Shown here in pieces: positions 36,963-45,615 of a stretch of 64,000 bases of DNA. The notes beneath the pieces were generated by a model that ran no database searches, was not told the origin of the DNA, and saw only the letters and a program-made list of their open reading frames with translations. The translations under genes and the position numbers were made by a program. Position 1 is the stretch's first letter. Every line of letters begins with the position of its first letter. The DNA comes from Pseudomonas paracarnis (GTDB lineage: Bacteria; Pseudomonadota; Gammaproteobacteria; Pseudomonadales; Pseudomonadaceae): contig NZ_CAJFCN010000002.1 of NCBI RefSeq assembly GCF_904063055.1, positions 186,001 through 250,000 on the forward strand, written 5' to 3'.

Positions 36963-37916
36963 ATGAGCGTTCGCGTCGGCATTGTCATGGACCCTATTGC
37001 CAGCATTTCCTATAAAAAGGACAGTTCGCTGGCCATGCTCCTGGCCGCCCAGGCCCGCGGCTGGACCTTGTTCTATATGGAGCAGCGCGACCTTTACCAG
37101 GGTGACGGCGAGGCCCGCGCACGCATGCGCCCGCTGCAGGTGTTCGCCAACCCCGAGAAGTGGTTCGAGCTTTCTGACGAAATCGACAGCCCCCTTAGCG
37201 ACCTCGACGTGATCCTGATGCGCAAGGATCCGCCGTTCGACATGGAATTTGTGTACTCCACCTACCTGCTGGAGCAGGCCGAACGCGCGGGCGTGTTGAT
37301 CGTCAACAAGCCGCAAAGCCTGCGCGACTGTAATGAAAAACTGTTCGCCACCCTGTTCCCGCAGTGCACGCCACCGACCGTGGTCAGCCGCCGCGCCGAT
37401 GTACTGCGTGAATTCGCCGCCAAGCATGGCGACGTGATCCTCAAGCCGCTGGACGGCATGGGCGGCACCTCGATCTTCCGTCACCGCGCCGGCGACCCGA
37501 ACCTGTCGGTGATCCTCGAAACCCTGACCGCCCTGGGCACCCAGCAGATCATGGGCCAGGCCTACCTGCCGGCGATCAAGGACGGTGACAAGCGCATCCT
37601 GATGATCGACGGCGAGCCGGTGGATTACTGCCTGGCGCGCATCCCGGCAGCCGGCGAGACCCGTGGCAACCTGGCCGCCGGTGGTCGCGGTGAAGCGCGG
37701 CCGTTGTCGGACAAGGACCGCTGGATCGCCGCTCAAGTCGGTCCGACCCTGCGGGAAAAAGGCCTGCTGTTTGTCGGACTGGACGTAATTGGTGAGAACC
37801 TCACTGAAATCAACGTCACCAGCCCGACCTGTATTCGCGAGATCGACAATGCATTTGGTACGAACATCGGCGAAATGCTGATGGCCGCCATTGAGCGCAA
37901 GCTAAAAGCCAAGTGA
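36963..37916 (+). CDS. gshB: Glutathione synthetase
   Basis: The 317-aa ATP-grasp enzyme joins gamma-glutamylcysteine to glycine, completing glutathione. The N-terminal VGIVMDPIASISYKKDSSLAML, central VNKPQSLRDCNEKLF, DVILKPLDGMGGTSIFRH (ATP-grasp loop) and C-terminal NVTSPTCIREID are diagnostic. A GAGGAAA Shine-Dalgarno precedes the ATG. The position between pilG and tonB is conserved in Pseudomonas. Confidence 0.98.
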   Translation: MSVRVGIVMDPIASISYKKDSSLAMLLAAQARGWTLFYMEQRDLYQGDGEARARMRPLQVFANPEKWFELSDEIDSPLSDLDVILMRKDPPFDMEFVYSTYLLEQAERAGVLIVNKPQSLRDCNEKLFATLFPQCTPPTVVSRRADVLREFAAKHGDVILKPLDGMGGTSIFRHRAGDPNLSVILETLTALGTQQIMGQAYLPAIKDGDKRILMIDGEPVDYCLARIPAAGETRGNLAAGGRGEARPLSDKDRWIAAQVGPTLREKGLLFVGLDVIGENLTEINVTSPTCIREIDNAFGTNIGEMLMAAIERKLKAK

Positions 37917-37936
37917 CATAGAACAGCCGGACACAT

Positions 37937-37984
37937 ACCAACATTGCGTTATCATGCGCCACCTGTGAAACGCGCGATGTTGGT
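37937..37984 (+). promoter_or_regulatory. Long hairpin with T-rich tail between gshB and tonB
   Basis: ACCAACAT (37937-37944) pairs with ATGTTGGT (37977-37984), extendable by an internal GCG/CGC, and is followed by TTTCTT. It ends nine bases before the tonB ATG, where no Shine-Dalgarno is seen. It could be a gshB terminator or a control element on tonB translation. Confidence 0.4.
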
Positions 37985-37993
37985 TTTCTTGTC

Positions 37994-38899
37994 ATGACAC
38001 TCCCGTCCGATCTGCCCCCCGAATTCACCCATAGCGGCGTGCGCCCGGCTGATCGTCTCGGTTTTACCCTGTTTCTCGCTGCGCTGATTCACCTCGCCCT
38101 GCTCCTGGGCGTGGGGTTCACCCTGGTGGAACCCAAGCAGATCACCAAGACCCTGGAAATCACACTTGCTACGTTCAAGAGCGAAAAGAAGCCCGAAAAG
38201 GCTGACTTTCTCGCCCAGGAAAACCAGCAAGGCAGCGGCACCCTCGACAAGAAAGCCGTGCCCAAGACCACCGAAGTGGCGCCCTTCCACGACAACCAGG
38301 TCAAGAAGGTCACCCCACCGCCGGCGCCAAAGCCCGAGGTCAAGCAGGCCACGCCCAAGGCTGCGGTAGCCACCGTCGCGCCCAAGCCGCAAAAAGCCCC
38401 GACCCAGCGCGAAAAGGCCAAGACCGAACCCAAGCCCGAGCCAGTGAAACCTGCGCCGACGTTCGACAGTTCGACGCTGTCCGACGAAATTTCCAGCCTC
38501 GAAGCCGAACTGGCCCATGAACAACAGCTGTATGCCAAGCGCCCGCGCATCTACCGCCTGAACGCGGCCTCGACCATGCGCGACAAAGGCGCCTGGTATA
38601 AGGACGAGTGGCGCAAGAAGGTCGAACGCATCGGCAACCTCAACTACCCGGACGAGGCACGGCGCCAGCAGATTTATGGCAACTTGCGCTTGCTGGTGTC
38701 GATCAACCGTGACGGCTCGCTGTATGAAGTGCAGGTGCTGGAGTCCTCCGGCCAGCCGCTGCTGGACCAGGCCGCGCAACGCATCGTGCGCCTGGCCGCG
38801 CCCTTTGCGCCGTTCAGCGGCGACTTGAACGACGTGGACCGCCTGGAAATCATCCGCACCTGGCGGTTCGCCAAGGGCGACCGGTTGTCCAGCAACTGA
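37994..38899 (+). CDS. tonB: Energy transducer TonB (TonB3-like)
   Basis: The 301-aa protein has a short cytoplasmic start, one membrane anchor at about 24-44 (FTLFLAALIHLALLLGVGFTL, with the conserved His), a Lys/Pro-rich periplasmic linker at about 70-155, a helical segment, and a C-terminal TonB domain (YPDEARRQQIYGNLRLLVSINRDGSLYEVQVLESSGQPLLDQAAQRIVR). TonB transmits proton-motive force to outer-membrane receptors. No exbBD is adjacent. The P. aeruginosa gene at the same place next to gshB and pilG (tonB3) is needed for twitching motility, so a link to pili rather than iron uptake is plausible. Confidence 0.9.
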   Translation: MTLPSDLPPEFTHSGVRPADRLGFTLFLAALIHLALLLGVGFTLVEPKQITKTLEITLATFKSEKKPEKADFLAQENQQGSGTLDKKAVPKTTEVAPFHDNQVKKVTPPPAPKPEVKQATPKAAVATVAPKPQKAPTQREKAKTEPKPEPVKPAPTFDSSTLSDEISSLEAELAHEQQLYAKRPRIYRLNAASTMRDKGAWYKDEWRKKVERIGNLNYPDEARRQQIYGNLRLLVSINRDGSLYEVQVLESSGQPLLDQAAQRIVRLAAPFAPFSGDLNDVDRLEIIRTWRFAKGDRLSSN

Positions 38900-38906
38900 T
38901 CGCACA

Positions 38907-39013
38907 GATCGTTCCCACGCTCCGCGTGGGAATGCCGCCATGGACGCTCTGCGTCTGCTCTTGGGACGCGGAGCGCCCCGGGATGCATTCCGACGCAAAG
39001 CATGGGAACGATC
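38907..39013. repeat. GTTCCCACGC-type palindromic repeat block
   Basis: GATCGTTCCCACGCTCCGCGTGGGAA on the left is mirrored by a more degenerate CATGGGAACGATC on the right, with GACGC/GCGTC units inside. Lies between tonB and yqgE. Confidence 0.75.
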
Positions 39014-39072
39014 AGCGACCAGGCTCGCGCCCGCACTTGTCAGTTCGTCCCTCCAACGCCACACTAGCGGAC

Positions 39073-39642
39073 ATGAAAAACGTCAGCCCGACTTACCTCA
39101 AGCACCAATTCCTGATCGCCATGCCCCATATGGCCGACCCGAACTTTGCGCAGACCTTGACCTACATCGTCGAGCACACGGCCAATGGTGCCATGGGGTT
39201 GGTGGTCAACCGCCCGCAGGAGCTGAACCTGGCCGATATCCTTGAGCAACTGCGCCCGGAAATCGACCCGCCAGCGCGCTGCCAGGGCGTACCGATCTAC
39301 TTCGGCGGGCCGGTGCAGACCGATCGCGGTTTTGTACTGCACCCCACCGGGCCGACGTTCCAGGCCACGGTAGACCTTGATGGGGTGTCACTGTCCACAT
39401 CCCAGGATGTGCTGTTCGCCATCGCCGACGGCATCGGCCCCGAGCAGAGTGTGATCACCCTGGGCTACGCCGGTTGGGAAGCCGGGCAACTGGAGGCCGA
39501 ACTGGCCAGCAATGCCTGGCTGACCTGCCCGTTCGACGCTGACATTTTGTTCAACACCGCCAGCGAATTGCGCCTGGAAGCGGCAGCAGCCAAGCTGCGG
39601 GTCAACCTCAGCCTGCTGACCAGCCAGGCGGGGCACGCCTGA
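39073..39642 (+). CDS. yqgE: YqgE/AlgH family protein
   Basis: The 189-aa UPF0301 protein has LKHQFLIAMPHMADPNFAQTLTYIVEHTANGAMGLVVNRP at the start and VITLGYAGWEAGQLEAELASNAWL later, hallmarks of YqgE/AlgH. The molecular role is not established; AlgH was named for an effect on alginate in P. aeruginosa. It overlaps ruvX by one base (TGATG), a conserved pairing. The ATG at 39073 starts the family domain; the longer in-frame ORF runs through a repeat. Confidence 0.93.
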   Translation: MKNVSPTYLKHQFLIAMPHMADPNFAQTLTYIVEHTANGAMGLVVNRPQELNLADILEQLRPEIDPPARCQGVPIYFGGPVQTDRGFVLHPTGPTFQATVDLDGVSLSTSQDVLFAIADGIGPEQSVITLGYAGWEAGQLEAELASNAWLTCPFDADILFNTASELRLEAAAAKLRVNLSLLTSQAGHA

Positions 39643-40079
39643 TGGCCTTGCGTCTGATCCTCGGTTTTGACTACGGCACCAAACAGATCGGCGTAGCGGT
39701 TGGCCAGGTCATCACCGGCCAGGCCCGCGAACTGTGCACCCTCAAGGCCCAGAACGGCGTGCCGGACTGGAACCAGGTCGAAGCCCTGATTAAAGAGTGG
39801 AAGCCTGACGCAGTGGTGGTCGGCCTGCCCCTGAACATGGATGGCACCCCCAGTGACATGTGCCTGCGCGCCGAGAAGTTCGCGCGCCGCCTCAATGGCC
39901 GCTACAACCTGCCCTTCTATACCCACGACGAACGCCTCACCACCTTCGAAGCCAAGGGAGAGCGCCGCGACCGTGGCGGGCAAAAGGGCAGTTACCGCGA
40001 CAACCCGGTAGACGCTATCGCCGCGGCCTTGCTGTTGCAGGGCTGGCTGGATGAAAACACCGCTTTATTTGAATCCTGA
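39642..40079 (+). CDS. ruvX: Holliday junction resolvase-like nuclease (pre-16S rRNA processing, YqgF)
   Basis: The 145-aa RNase H-fold protein has the first acidic residue in LILGFDYGTKQIGVA, a second in VVVGLPLNMDGTPSDM, and DERLTTFEA and DAIAAALLLQGWL at the end. YqgF/RuvX matures the 5' end of 16S rRNA in E. coli and resembles RuvC resolvases. It is translationally coupled to yqgE. Confidence 0.95.
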   Translation: MALRLILGFDYGTKQIGVAVGQVITGQARELCTLKAQNGVPDWNQVEALIKEWKPDAVVVGLPLNMDGTPSDMCLRAEKFARRLNGRYNLPFYTHDERLTTFEAKGERRDRGGQKGSYRDNPVDAIAAALLLQGWLDENTALFES

Positions 40080-40092
40080 CCCGCCGCGATCC

Positions 40093-40193
40093 TGTAGGAG
40101 CGGGCTTGCCCGCGAAGAACGTTAACGATACCGCGAGAAGGCTGGATGAACGCGGTGCCCATGAGTTTTTCGCGAGCAAGCTCGCTCCTACAC
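40093..40193. repeat. Inverted repeat pair of the TGTAGGAGCGGGCTTGCC family
   Basis: TGTAGGAGCGGGCTTGCCCG on the left and TTTTTCGCGAGCAAGCTCGCTCCTACA on the right face each other; the left arm has a GGGCTTGCCC core and the right the GAGCAAGCTC form. It lies just before the pyrR ribosome-binding site. Confidence 0.75.
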
Positions 40194-40211
40194 ACTTGAT
40201 AAGGAGCCACT

Positions 40212-40718
40212 ATGAGCTTGCCGAACCCTGCCGAACTGATCAGCCAGATGGCGATACGCCTCAAGGCGCACCTGGAACACCGTGCCATCAGCGAACCGCG
40301 TTTTATCGGCATACGCACCGGTGGCGTGTGGGTAGCCCAGGCATTGCTGGAAGCACTGGGCAGCGATTCGCCTCTGGGCACCCTGGACGTGTCCTTCTAC
40401 CGCGACGACTTCAGCCAGAACGGCCTGCATCCACAAGTGCGCCCATCGGCCCTGCCCTTCGAGATCGAAGGCCAGCACCTGGTATTGATCGACGACGTGC
40501 TGATGAGCGGCCGCACCATCCGCGCCGCCATGAACGAATTGTTCGACTATGGCCGCCCTGCCAGCGTGACCCTGGTGTGCCTGCTGGACCTGGATGCTGG
40601 CGAACTGCCGATCAGCCCGGACGTCGTGGGTGCAACCCTGTCGCTTGCACCCCAGCAGCGGGTAAAATTGTCCGGTCCTACGCCGCTCGAACTCGAACTG
40701 CAAGACCTTGCCCTTTAA
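40212..40718 (+). CDS. pyrR: Bifunctional pyr operon regulator/uracil phosphoribosyltransferase
   Basis: The 168-aa PRTase-fold protein has the PRPP loop [22 protein letters not shown] and the PyrR N-terminal [16 protein letters not shown]. In Gram-positives PyrR binds pyr mRNA; in Pseudomonas its regulatory role is less clear and no attenuator is visible upstream. It is the first gene of pyrR-pyrB-pyrC' with 24 bp to pyrB. AAGGAG lies at the correct distance from the ATG. Confidence 0.95.
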   Translation: MSLPNPAELISQMAIRLKAHLEHRAISEPRFIGIRTGGVWVAQALLEALGSDSPLGTLDVSFYRDDFSQNGLHPQVRPSALPFEIEGQHLVLIDDVLMSGRTIRAAMNELFDYGRPASVTLVCLLDLDAGELPISPDVVGATLSLAPQQRVKLSGPTPLELELQDLAL

Positions 40719-40742
40719 ACCGCCTTGTAAAGAGTCCCCGCG

Positions 40743-41747
40743 ATGACGCCTCTAGATGCCAAGCGCCCGCTGCAGCTCAATGCTCAGGGCCAGTTGCAAC
40801 ACTTCTTGTCCCTCGACGGTTTGCCCCGCGAACTGCTCACCGAAATCCTCGACACCGCCGACTCGTTCCTGGAAGTCGGTGGCCGGGCAGTGAAGAAAGT
40901 CCCGCTGTTGCGCGGCAAAACCATCTGCAACGTGTTCTTCGAAAACTCCACCCGCACCCGCACCACCTTTGAACTGGCGGCCCAGCGGCTGTCGGCCGAT
41001 GTGATCACGCTGAACGTGTCCACCTCGTCGGCGAGCAAGGGCGAAACCCTGCTCGATACCTTGCGCAACCTGGAAGCCATGGCCGCCGACATGTTCGTGG
41101 TACGCCACGGCGACTCCGGCGCTGCGCATTTCATCGCCGAGCATGTGTGCCCGAACGTGGCGATCATCAATGGCGGCGACGGCCGTCACGCGCACCCGAC
41201 CCAGGGCATGCTCGACATGCTCACCATTCGTCGGCACAAGGGCAGCTTTGAAAACCTCTCGGTAGCCATCGTCGGCGACATCCTGCATTCGCGGGTGGCA
41301 CGTTCGAACATGCTGGCTCTCAAGGCCCTGGGTTGCCCGGATATCCGCGTGATCGCGCCCAAGACCCTATTGCCCATCGGCATCGAACAGTATGGCGTGA
41401 AGGTCTACACCGACATGGCCGAAGGCCTCAAGGATGTGGACGTGGTGATCATGCTGCGCCTGCAACGCGAGCGCATGGCCGGGGGCTTGTTGCCCAGCGA
41501 AGGTGAGTTCTACCGCCTGTTCGGCCTGACCACCGCACGCCTGGCCAAGGCCAAGCCGGATGCCATCGTGATGCACCCGGGGCCAATCAACCGCGGCGTG
41601 GAAATTGAGTCGGCGGTGGCCGACGGCCCACAATCGGTGATTCTCAACCAAGTGACCTACGGCATCGCCGTGCGCATGGCCGTGCTGTCCATGGCCATGA
41701 GCGGACAAACCGCGCAACGTCAATTCGAGCAGGAGCAGGCCCAGTGA
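40743..41747 (+). CDS. pyrB: Aspartate carbamoyltransferase catalytic subunit
   Basis: The 334-aa enzyme makes carbamoyl-aspartate in pyrimidine synthesis. Carbamoyl phosphate-binding [13 protein letters not shown] and the HPTQGMLD and MLRLQRER segments are clear. In Pseudomonas the active enzyme is a dodecamer of six PyrB and six inactive dihydroorotase-like PyrC' chains. The N-terminal extension relative to E. coli PyrB ([20 protein letters not shown]) carries the effector-sensitive region of the class A enzyme. It overlaps pyrC' by four bases. Confidence 0.97.
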   Translation: MTPLDAKRPLQLNAQGQLQHFLSLDGLPRELLTEILDTADSFLEVGGRAVKKVPLLRGKTICNVFFENSTRTRTTFELAAQRLSADVITLNVSTSSASKGETLLDTLRNLEAMAADMFVVRHGDSGAAHFIAEHVCPNVAIINGGDGRHAHPTQGMLDMLTIRRHKGSFENLSVAIVGDILHSRVARSNMLALKALGCPDIRVIAPKTLLPIGIEQYGVKVYTDMAEGLKDVDVVIMLRLQRERMAGGLLPSEGEFYRLFGLTTARLAKAKPDAIVMHPGPINRGVEIESAVADGPQSVILNQVTYGIAVRMAVLSMAMSGQTAQRQFEQEQAQ

Positions 41748-43015
41748 AGCTCAGCATTCTCGGCGCCCGAGTCATCGACCCGGCCAGCGGCCTGGACCAA
41801 GTTACCGATCTACACCTGGACGCCGGCAAGATCGTCGCCATCGGCGCCGCCCCCGCCGGCTTCAACGCCGGCCAGAGCATTGACGCCAAGGGCCTGGTGG
41901 CCGCACCTGGGCTGGTGGACTTGAATGTCGCCCTGCGTGAACCGGGCTACAGTCGCAAAGGCAACATCGCCAGCGAAACCCAGGCCGCGGCAGCCGGTGG
42001 CGTGACCAGCCTGTGTTGCCCGCCCAATACCAAGCCGGTACTGGACACTTCTGCTGTGACCGAGCTGATCCTCGACCGCGCCCGCGAAGCCGGCAATTGC
42101 AAAGTGTTTCCCATTGGCGCCTTGAGCAAGGGCCTGGATGGCGAACAACTCGCCGAATTGATCGCCCTGCGTGACGCCGGTTGCGTGGCCTTCGGCAATG
42201 GCCTAGAAAGCTTTCGCAGCACGCGCACCTTGTGCCGCGCCCTGGAATACGCGGCCACGTTCGACTTGACGGTGATCTTCCATTCCCAAGACCACGACCT
42301 GGCCGAAGGCGGCCTGGCCCATGAAGGCGCAGTGGCGAGCTTCCTCGGCCTGCCGGGCATTCCGGAAACCGCAGAAACCGTGGCCCTCGCCCGTGACCTG
42401 TTGCTGGTGGAACAAAGCGGCGTGCGTGCGCATTTCAGCCAGTTGACCAGCGCCCGGGGCGTGGCTCTGATCGCCCAGGCCCAGGCCCGTGGCTTGCGGG
42501 TAACTGCGGATGTCGCCCTGTACCAGCTGATCCTGACGGATGAGGCGCTGATCGACTTCTCCAGCCTTTACCACGTACAGCCCCCGCTGCGCACCAAGGC
42601 AGACCGTGACGGTTTGCGTGCGGCGGTGAAGTCGGGTGTGGTGTCGGCGATTTCCAGCCATCACCAACCTCACGAGCGAGACGCCAAGCTGGCACCGTTT
42701 GGCGCGACCGAGCCGGGCATCAGCAGCGTGGAGTTGTTGTTGCCACTGGCGATGACGCTTGTAGAAGACGGCTTGCTGGACCTGCCGACACTACTGTCGC
42801 GCCTGAGCGCCGGCCCGGCCGAAGCCCTGCGCTTGCCAGCGGGCCAGTTGGCGGTGGGTTCACCGGCGGACCTGGTGCTGTTCGACCTGGCAAGCTCGAC
42901 GGTGGCTGGTGAGCGTTGGTTGTCCAAGGGCGAAAACTGCCCGTTCATCGGCCACAGCCTGCCGGCGACGGTGCGGTACACCTTGATGGATGGGCGGATC
43001 AGCTACCAGGCTTGA
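41744..43015 (+). CDS. pyrC': Dihydroorotase-like PyrC' (non-catalytic partner of PyrB)
   Basis: The 423-aa amidohydrolase-fold protein lacks metal ligands. Where active enzymes have D-x-H-x-H-L-R it reads [10 protein letters not shown], both histidines lost, and the late metal Asp of TDHAPH is replaced in SSHHQPH. It is therefore a pseudo-dihydroorotase, known in Pseudomonas as PyrC', which is required to assemble active aspartate carbamoyltransferase. The ATGA overlap with pyrB fits equal stoichiometry. A functional pyrC must lie elsewhere. Confidence 0.95.
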   Translation: MKLSILGARVIDPASGLDQVTDLHLDAGKIVAIGAAPAGFNAGQSIDAKGLVAAPGLVDLNVALREPGYSRKGNIASETQAAAAGGVTSLCCPPNTKPVLDTSAVTELILDRAREAGNCKVFPIGALSKGLDGEQLAELIALRDAGCVAFGNGLESFRSTRTLCRALEYAATFDLTVIFHSQDHDLAEGGLAHEGAVASFLGLPGIPETAETVALARDLLLVEQSGVRAHFSQLTSARGVALIAQAQARGLRVTADVALYQLILTDEALIDFSSLYHVQPPLRTKADRDGLRAAVKSGVVSAISSHHQPHERDAKLAPFGATEPGISSVELLLPLAMTLVEDGLLDLPTLLSRLSAGPAEALRLPAGQLAVGSPADLVLFDLASSTVAGERWLSKGENCPFIGHSLPATVRYTLMDGRISYQA

Positions 43016-43025
43016 CGCGCAAGCT

Positions 43026-43053
43026 CGTTCCCACGCTCTGCGTGGGAACGATC
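43026..43053. repeat. Single GTTCCCACGCTCTGCGTGGGAAC palindrome
   Basis: A minimal copy of the GTTCCCACGC repeat family, just one hairpin, lies between the convergent pyrC' and TM2-protein genes and could act as a weak terminator. Confidence 0.7.
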
Positions 43054-43058
43054 AGTGC

Positions 43059-43487
43059 TCAGCGGCCGCTGTTGCGCTCGGCATTGCGGATCGAGATCTG
43101 CGTGTTCAGCGTCCAGAAGTCATACAGCACCCCAACCAAGAACAAACCACCGGTCAGCAGGTAGATCAGGCCGGTGATCCATTTGCCCTGATACATACGG
43201 TGCACACCAAACACGCCCAGGAATGCCAACAGAATCCAGGCCACGTTGTATTCAATGGGCCCAGCGGTAAAACGCAGGTCGGCTTCACGGTCCATGGCCG
43301 GGATCAGGAACAAGTCGATCAGCCAGCCAATACCCAGCAAGCCAAAGGTGAAAAACCAGATCGTACCGGTCACCGGCTTGCCGTAATAGAAGCGATGAGC
43401 CCCGGTAAAACCGAAAATCCACAGTAGGTAACCAATCGCCTTACTGTGGGTGTCGTGCTGCTGACCAACCTGTTGATAGGTGTTCAT
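43059..43487 (-). CDS. TM2 domain membrane protein
   Basis: The 142-aa protein has two TM2-like hairpins: IGYLLWIFGFTGAHRFYYGKPVTGTIWFFTFGLLGIGWLIDLFLIP and WILLAFLGVFGVHRMYQGKWITGLIYLLTGGLFLVGVLYDFW. Each contains the G-x-H-R-x-Y core followed by a buried Asp-containing helix. It sits in the inner membrane with four helices; function is unknown. It stands alone, divergent from the NlpC/P60 gene across 249 bp. Confidence 0.88.
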   Translation of the reverse strand: MNTYQQVGQQHDTHSKAIGYLLWIFGFTGAHRFYYGKPVTGTIWFFTFGLLGIGWLIDLFLIPAMDREADLRFTAGPIEYNVAWILLAFLGVFGVHRMYQGKWITGLIYLLTGGLFLVGVLYDFWTLNTQISIRNAERNSGR

Positions 43488-43681
43488 GAAGGACCTCTTT
43501 TGCGTCGATAGATAAATTTTTTCATTTTCTTTGTGACTTTTTTACGGGCGCCCGACGTACGGTAAATGGTATCTTCCTGCCCTCAAAGCCTTGTACCGCC
43601 TGCCTTGTGTAGGACAATTGCGGCGAATCGTCGCGTTTTTCCTGAATTTGACCCCAAGGTTCAGTCGACAAACGGCCTGAG

Positions 43682-43705
43682 AACAGCACAAAAAGCTGTT
43701 ATAAA
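43682..43705 (+). promoter_or_regulatory. Palindrome AACAGC-N7-GCTGTT overlapping a TATAAA -10 box
   Basis: Perfect 6-bp arms at 43682-43687 and 43695-43700; the last T begins TATAAA (43700-43705), 31 bp before the NlpC/P60 ATG. A repressor bound here would block the promoter. The remaining bases of the 249-bp gap show nothing clear apart from T-rich stretches. Confidence 0.4.
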
Positions 43706-43736
43706 GTTGCGCGCAAACCCATAAGAGCCACGCCTA

Positions 43737-44375
43737 ATGCGACCATTTTTCAAGACATGGCTAACCATTTGCCTATTAATGCCACTGGCCGCCCACGCCA
43801 CCAATCGTGAGCAACGACTTCCGAACGTTAACGGTTTCACCCCTAAAGTCCATAGCACGCCCAGCACTGCCAAAGCGGCAAAGCCGACCGTCAGCCGCCC
43901 GACTCAACTGAGCAAGGCCCACGGCAAAGTGCTTTCCACCCAGCTGGCCGTGAACACCAAGCAAAGCAGCAACGTCTTGAGCCGTGCCGTCAACGTGCTC
44001 GGTACACCTTATCGTTGGGGCGGCAGCAGCCCAAGTAAAGGGTTCGACTGCAGCGGGCTGGTGAAATATGCATTTAACGATGTAAAAGCGGTGGACCTGC
44101 CACGCACCTCCAACGCCATGGCGGCCGGCCATGGGTTGAAGGTTGACCGCAAAGACCTGAAGCCGGGCGATCTGTTGTTCTTCAAGTTGAAGAGCCGCCA
44201 GGTGAACCACGTTGCCATCTACCTGGGCAATGACCGCTTTATTCACGCACCGCGCCGTGGCAAGTCGGTGAGCATCGACACGCTGAAAAAGCCGTTCTGG
44301 GACAAGAACTACGTGATTGCCAAGCGGGTACTGCCTAAAGAGCAGAACAGCAACCTGCGGATCGTGCAGCGCTAA
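43737..44375 (+). CDS. NlpC/P60 cysteine peptidase (cell-wall hydrolase)
   Basis: The 212-aa secreted or periplasmic enzyme has a signal peptide (MRPFFKTWLTICLLMPLAAHA, cleavage about residue 21), a basic low-complexity linker at about 25-78, and an NlpC/P60 domain with catalytic Cys105 (GFDCSGLV), His158 (VNHVAIYLG) and the third polar residue His170 (FIHAP). Such enzymes cut peptide cross-bridges in peptidoglycan. It is not in an operon; downstream is a REPIN and convergent pilT. Confidence 0.93.
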   Translation: MRPFFKTWLTICLLMPLAAHATNREQRLPNVNGFTPKVHSTPSTAKAAKPTVSRPTQLSKAHGKVLSTQLAVNTKQSSNVLSRAVNVLGTPYRWGGSSPSKGFDCSGLVKYAFNDVKAVDLPRTSNAMAAGHGLKVDRKDLKPGDLLFFKLKSRQVNHVAIYLGNDRFIHAPRRGKSVSIDTLKKPFWDKNYVIAKRVLPKEQNSNLRIVQR

Positions 44376-44416
44376 GCCAGGCACCACTGAAGCTCCCCCT
44401 TTGAAATGCAATCAAA

Positions 44417-44506
44417 TGTGGGAGCTGGCTTGCCTGCGATGACGGTGTGTCAGTTGGCAGAGAGAGTGCCTGACAGTCCGCTATCGCAGGCAAGCCAGCT
44501 CCCACA
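44417..44506. repeat. REPIN (inverted REP doublet)
   Basis: Full REP arms between the convergent NlpC/P60 and pilT genes; the left arm has CGATGACGG instead of CGATAGCGG. Confidence 0.9.
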
Positions 44507-44523
44507 TTGTGTATCTGTGCGTT

Positions 44524-45558
44524 TTAGATATCTGCCGGCACCCTCGCCTTCTCCCGCGCCTCTTCCCGACTGACCAGGCCCGCGCCCACCAACGCCTTCA
44601 AACTCATATCCAGGGTCTTCATCCCCAACGCCCCACCGGTCTGAATTGCCGAAACCATCTGCGCCACCTTGTCCTCACGGATCAAGTTACGAATCGCCGG
44701 CGTACCCAGCATGATTTCATGGGCGGCCACACGCCCACCGCCCACCTTCTTCACCAACACCTGAGAGACCACCGCCTGCAACGACTCCGACAGCATCGAG
44801 CGGACCATGGCCTTTTCCCCGGCCGGGAAGACGTCCACCAGCCGGTCTATCGTCTTTGCCGCCGACGAGGTGTGCAGAGTGCCGAACACCAGGTGCCCGG
44901 TCTCTGCCGCCGTCAGCGCAAGGCGGATGGTTTCCAGATCGCGCAATTCACCCACCAGGATCACATCCGGGTCTTCTCGCAGGGCTGAACGCAGGGCCAC
45001 CGAGAAACTGTGGGTGTCACGATGCACCTGGCGCTGGTTGACCAGCGCCAGTTTCGGCCTGTGGATAAACTCGATGGGGTCTTCCAGCGTGAGGATATGC
45101 TGGCGTCGATGCCGGTTGAGGTCGTCGATCATCGCCGCCAGGGTCGTGGACTTGCCAGAACCGGTGGGCCCGGTCACCAGCACCAGGCCGCGAGGAAGGC
45201 GGGCGATACGCTGGAACACCTCGCCCAATCCCAGCGCCTCCAGGCTCTGGACCTCAGTCGCAATAGCCCGGAACACTGCACCCACGCCGCGATCCTGGCG
45301 GAACACGTTCGCCCGGAACCGGGCGACGCCTGGCAATTCGAAGGCAAAATCCGTTTCAAGAGATGTTTCGAAATCCTTTTGTTGATGTTTATTCAGCAAC
45401 GGGCTCAATAAGTCGACCACTTGGGTAGCGTCCAGCGCTGGCCCATCCAGCGGCCAAACCTCGCCATCAATGCGCAGCATCGGTGCCAGGCCGGCTGACA
45501 GATGCAGGTCTGAGGCGCCTCGGCTTACGCTGGCCGTCAGCAATTGCGTGATATCCAT
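44524..45558 (-). CDS. pilT: Type IV pilus retraction ATPase PilT
   Basis: The 344-aa hexameric ATPase, same length as P. aeruginosa PilT, depolymerises pili. Visible are ASDLHLSAGLAPMLRIDGEV, Walker A GPTGSGKS at 130-137, the Asp box ALREDPDVILVGELRD, Walker B region, HLVFGTLHTSSAAKTIDRLVDVFP and the retraction-linked AIRNLIREDK. The ATG at 45558 matches the family start MDITQLL. It is divergent from yggS as in PAO1, but pilU, which follows pilT there, is absent here; the next gene is on the other strand. Confidence 0.95.
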   Translation of the reverse strand: MDITQLLTASVSRGASDLHLSAGLAPMLRIDGEVWPLDGPALDATQVVDLLSPLLNKHQQKDFETSLETDFAFELPGVARFRANVFRQDRGVGAVFRAIATEVQSLEALGLGEVFQRIARLPRGLVLVTGPTGSGKSTTLAAMIDDLNRHRRQHILTLEDPIEFIHRPKLALVNQRQVHRDTHSFSVALRSALREDPDVILVGELRDLETIRLALTAAETGHLVFGTLHTSSAAKTIDRLVDVFPAGEKAMVRSMLSESLQAVVSQVLVKKVGGGRVAAHEIMLGTPAIRNLIREDKVAQMVSAIQTGGALGMKTLDMSLKALVGAGLVSREEAREKARVPADI

Positions 45559-45615
45559 AGGGCTTTCCATTTCCAGTAGAATGCCGCGGACTCCATATCC
45601 ACGGGCGCATCTTGA

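Noticed and set aside
38926..39072. N-terminal extension of yqgE
   Set aside because: The extra 49 codons run through a palindromic repeat; family proteins start at the ATG at 39073.
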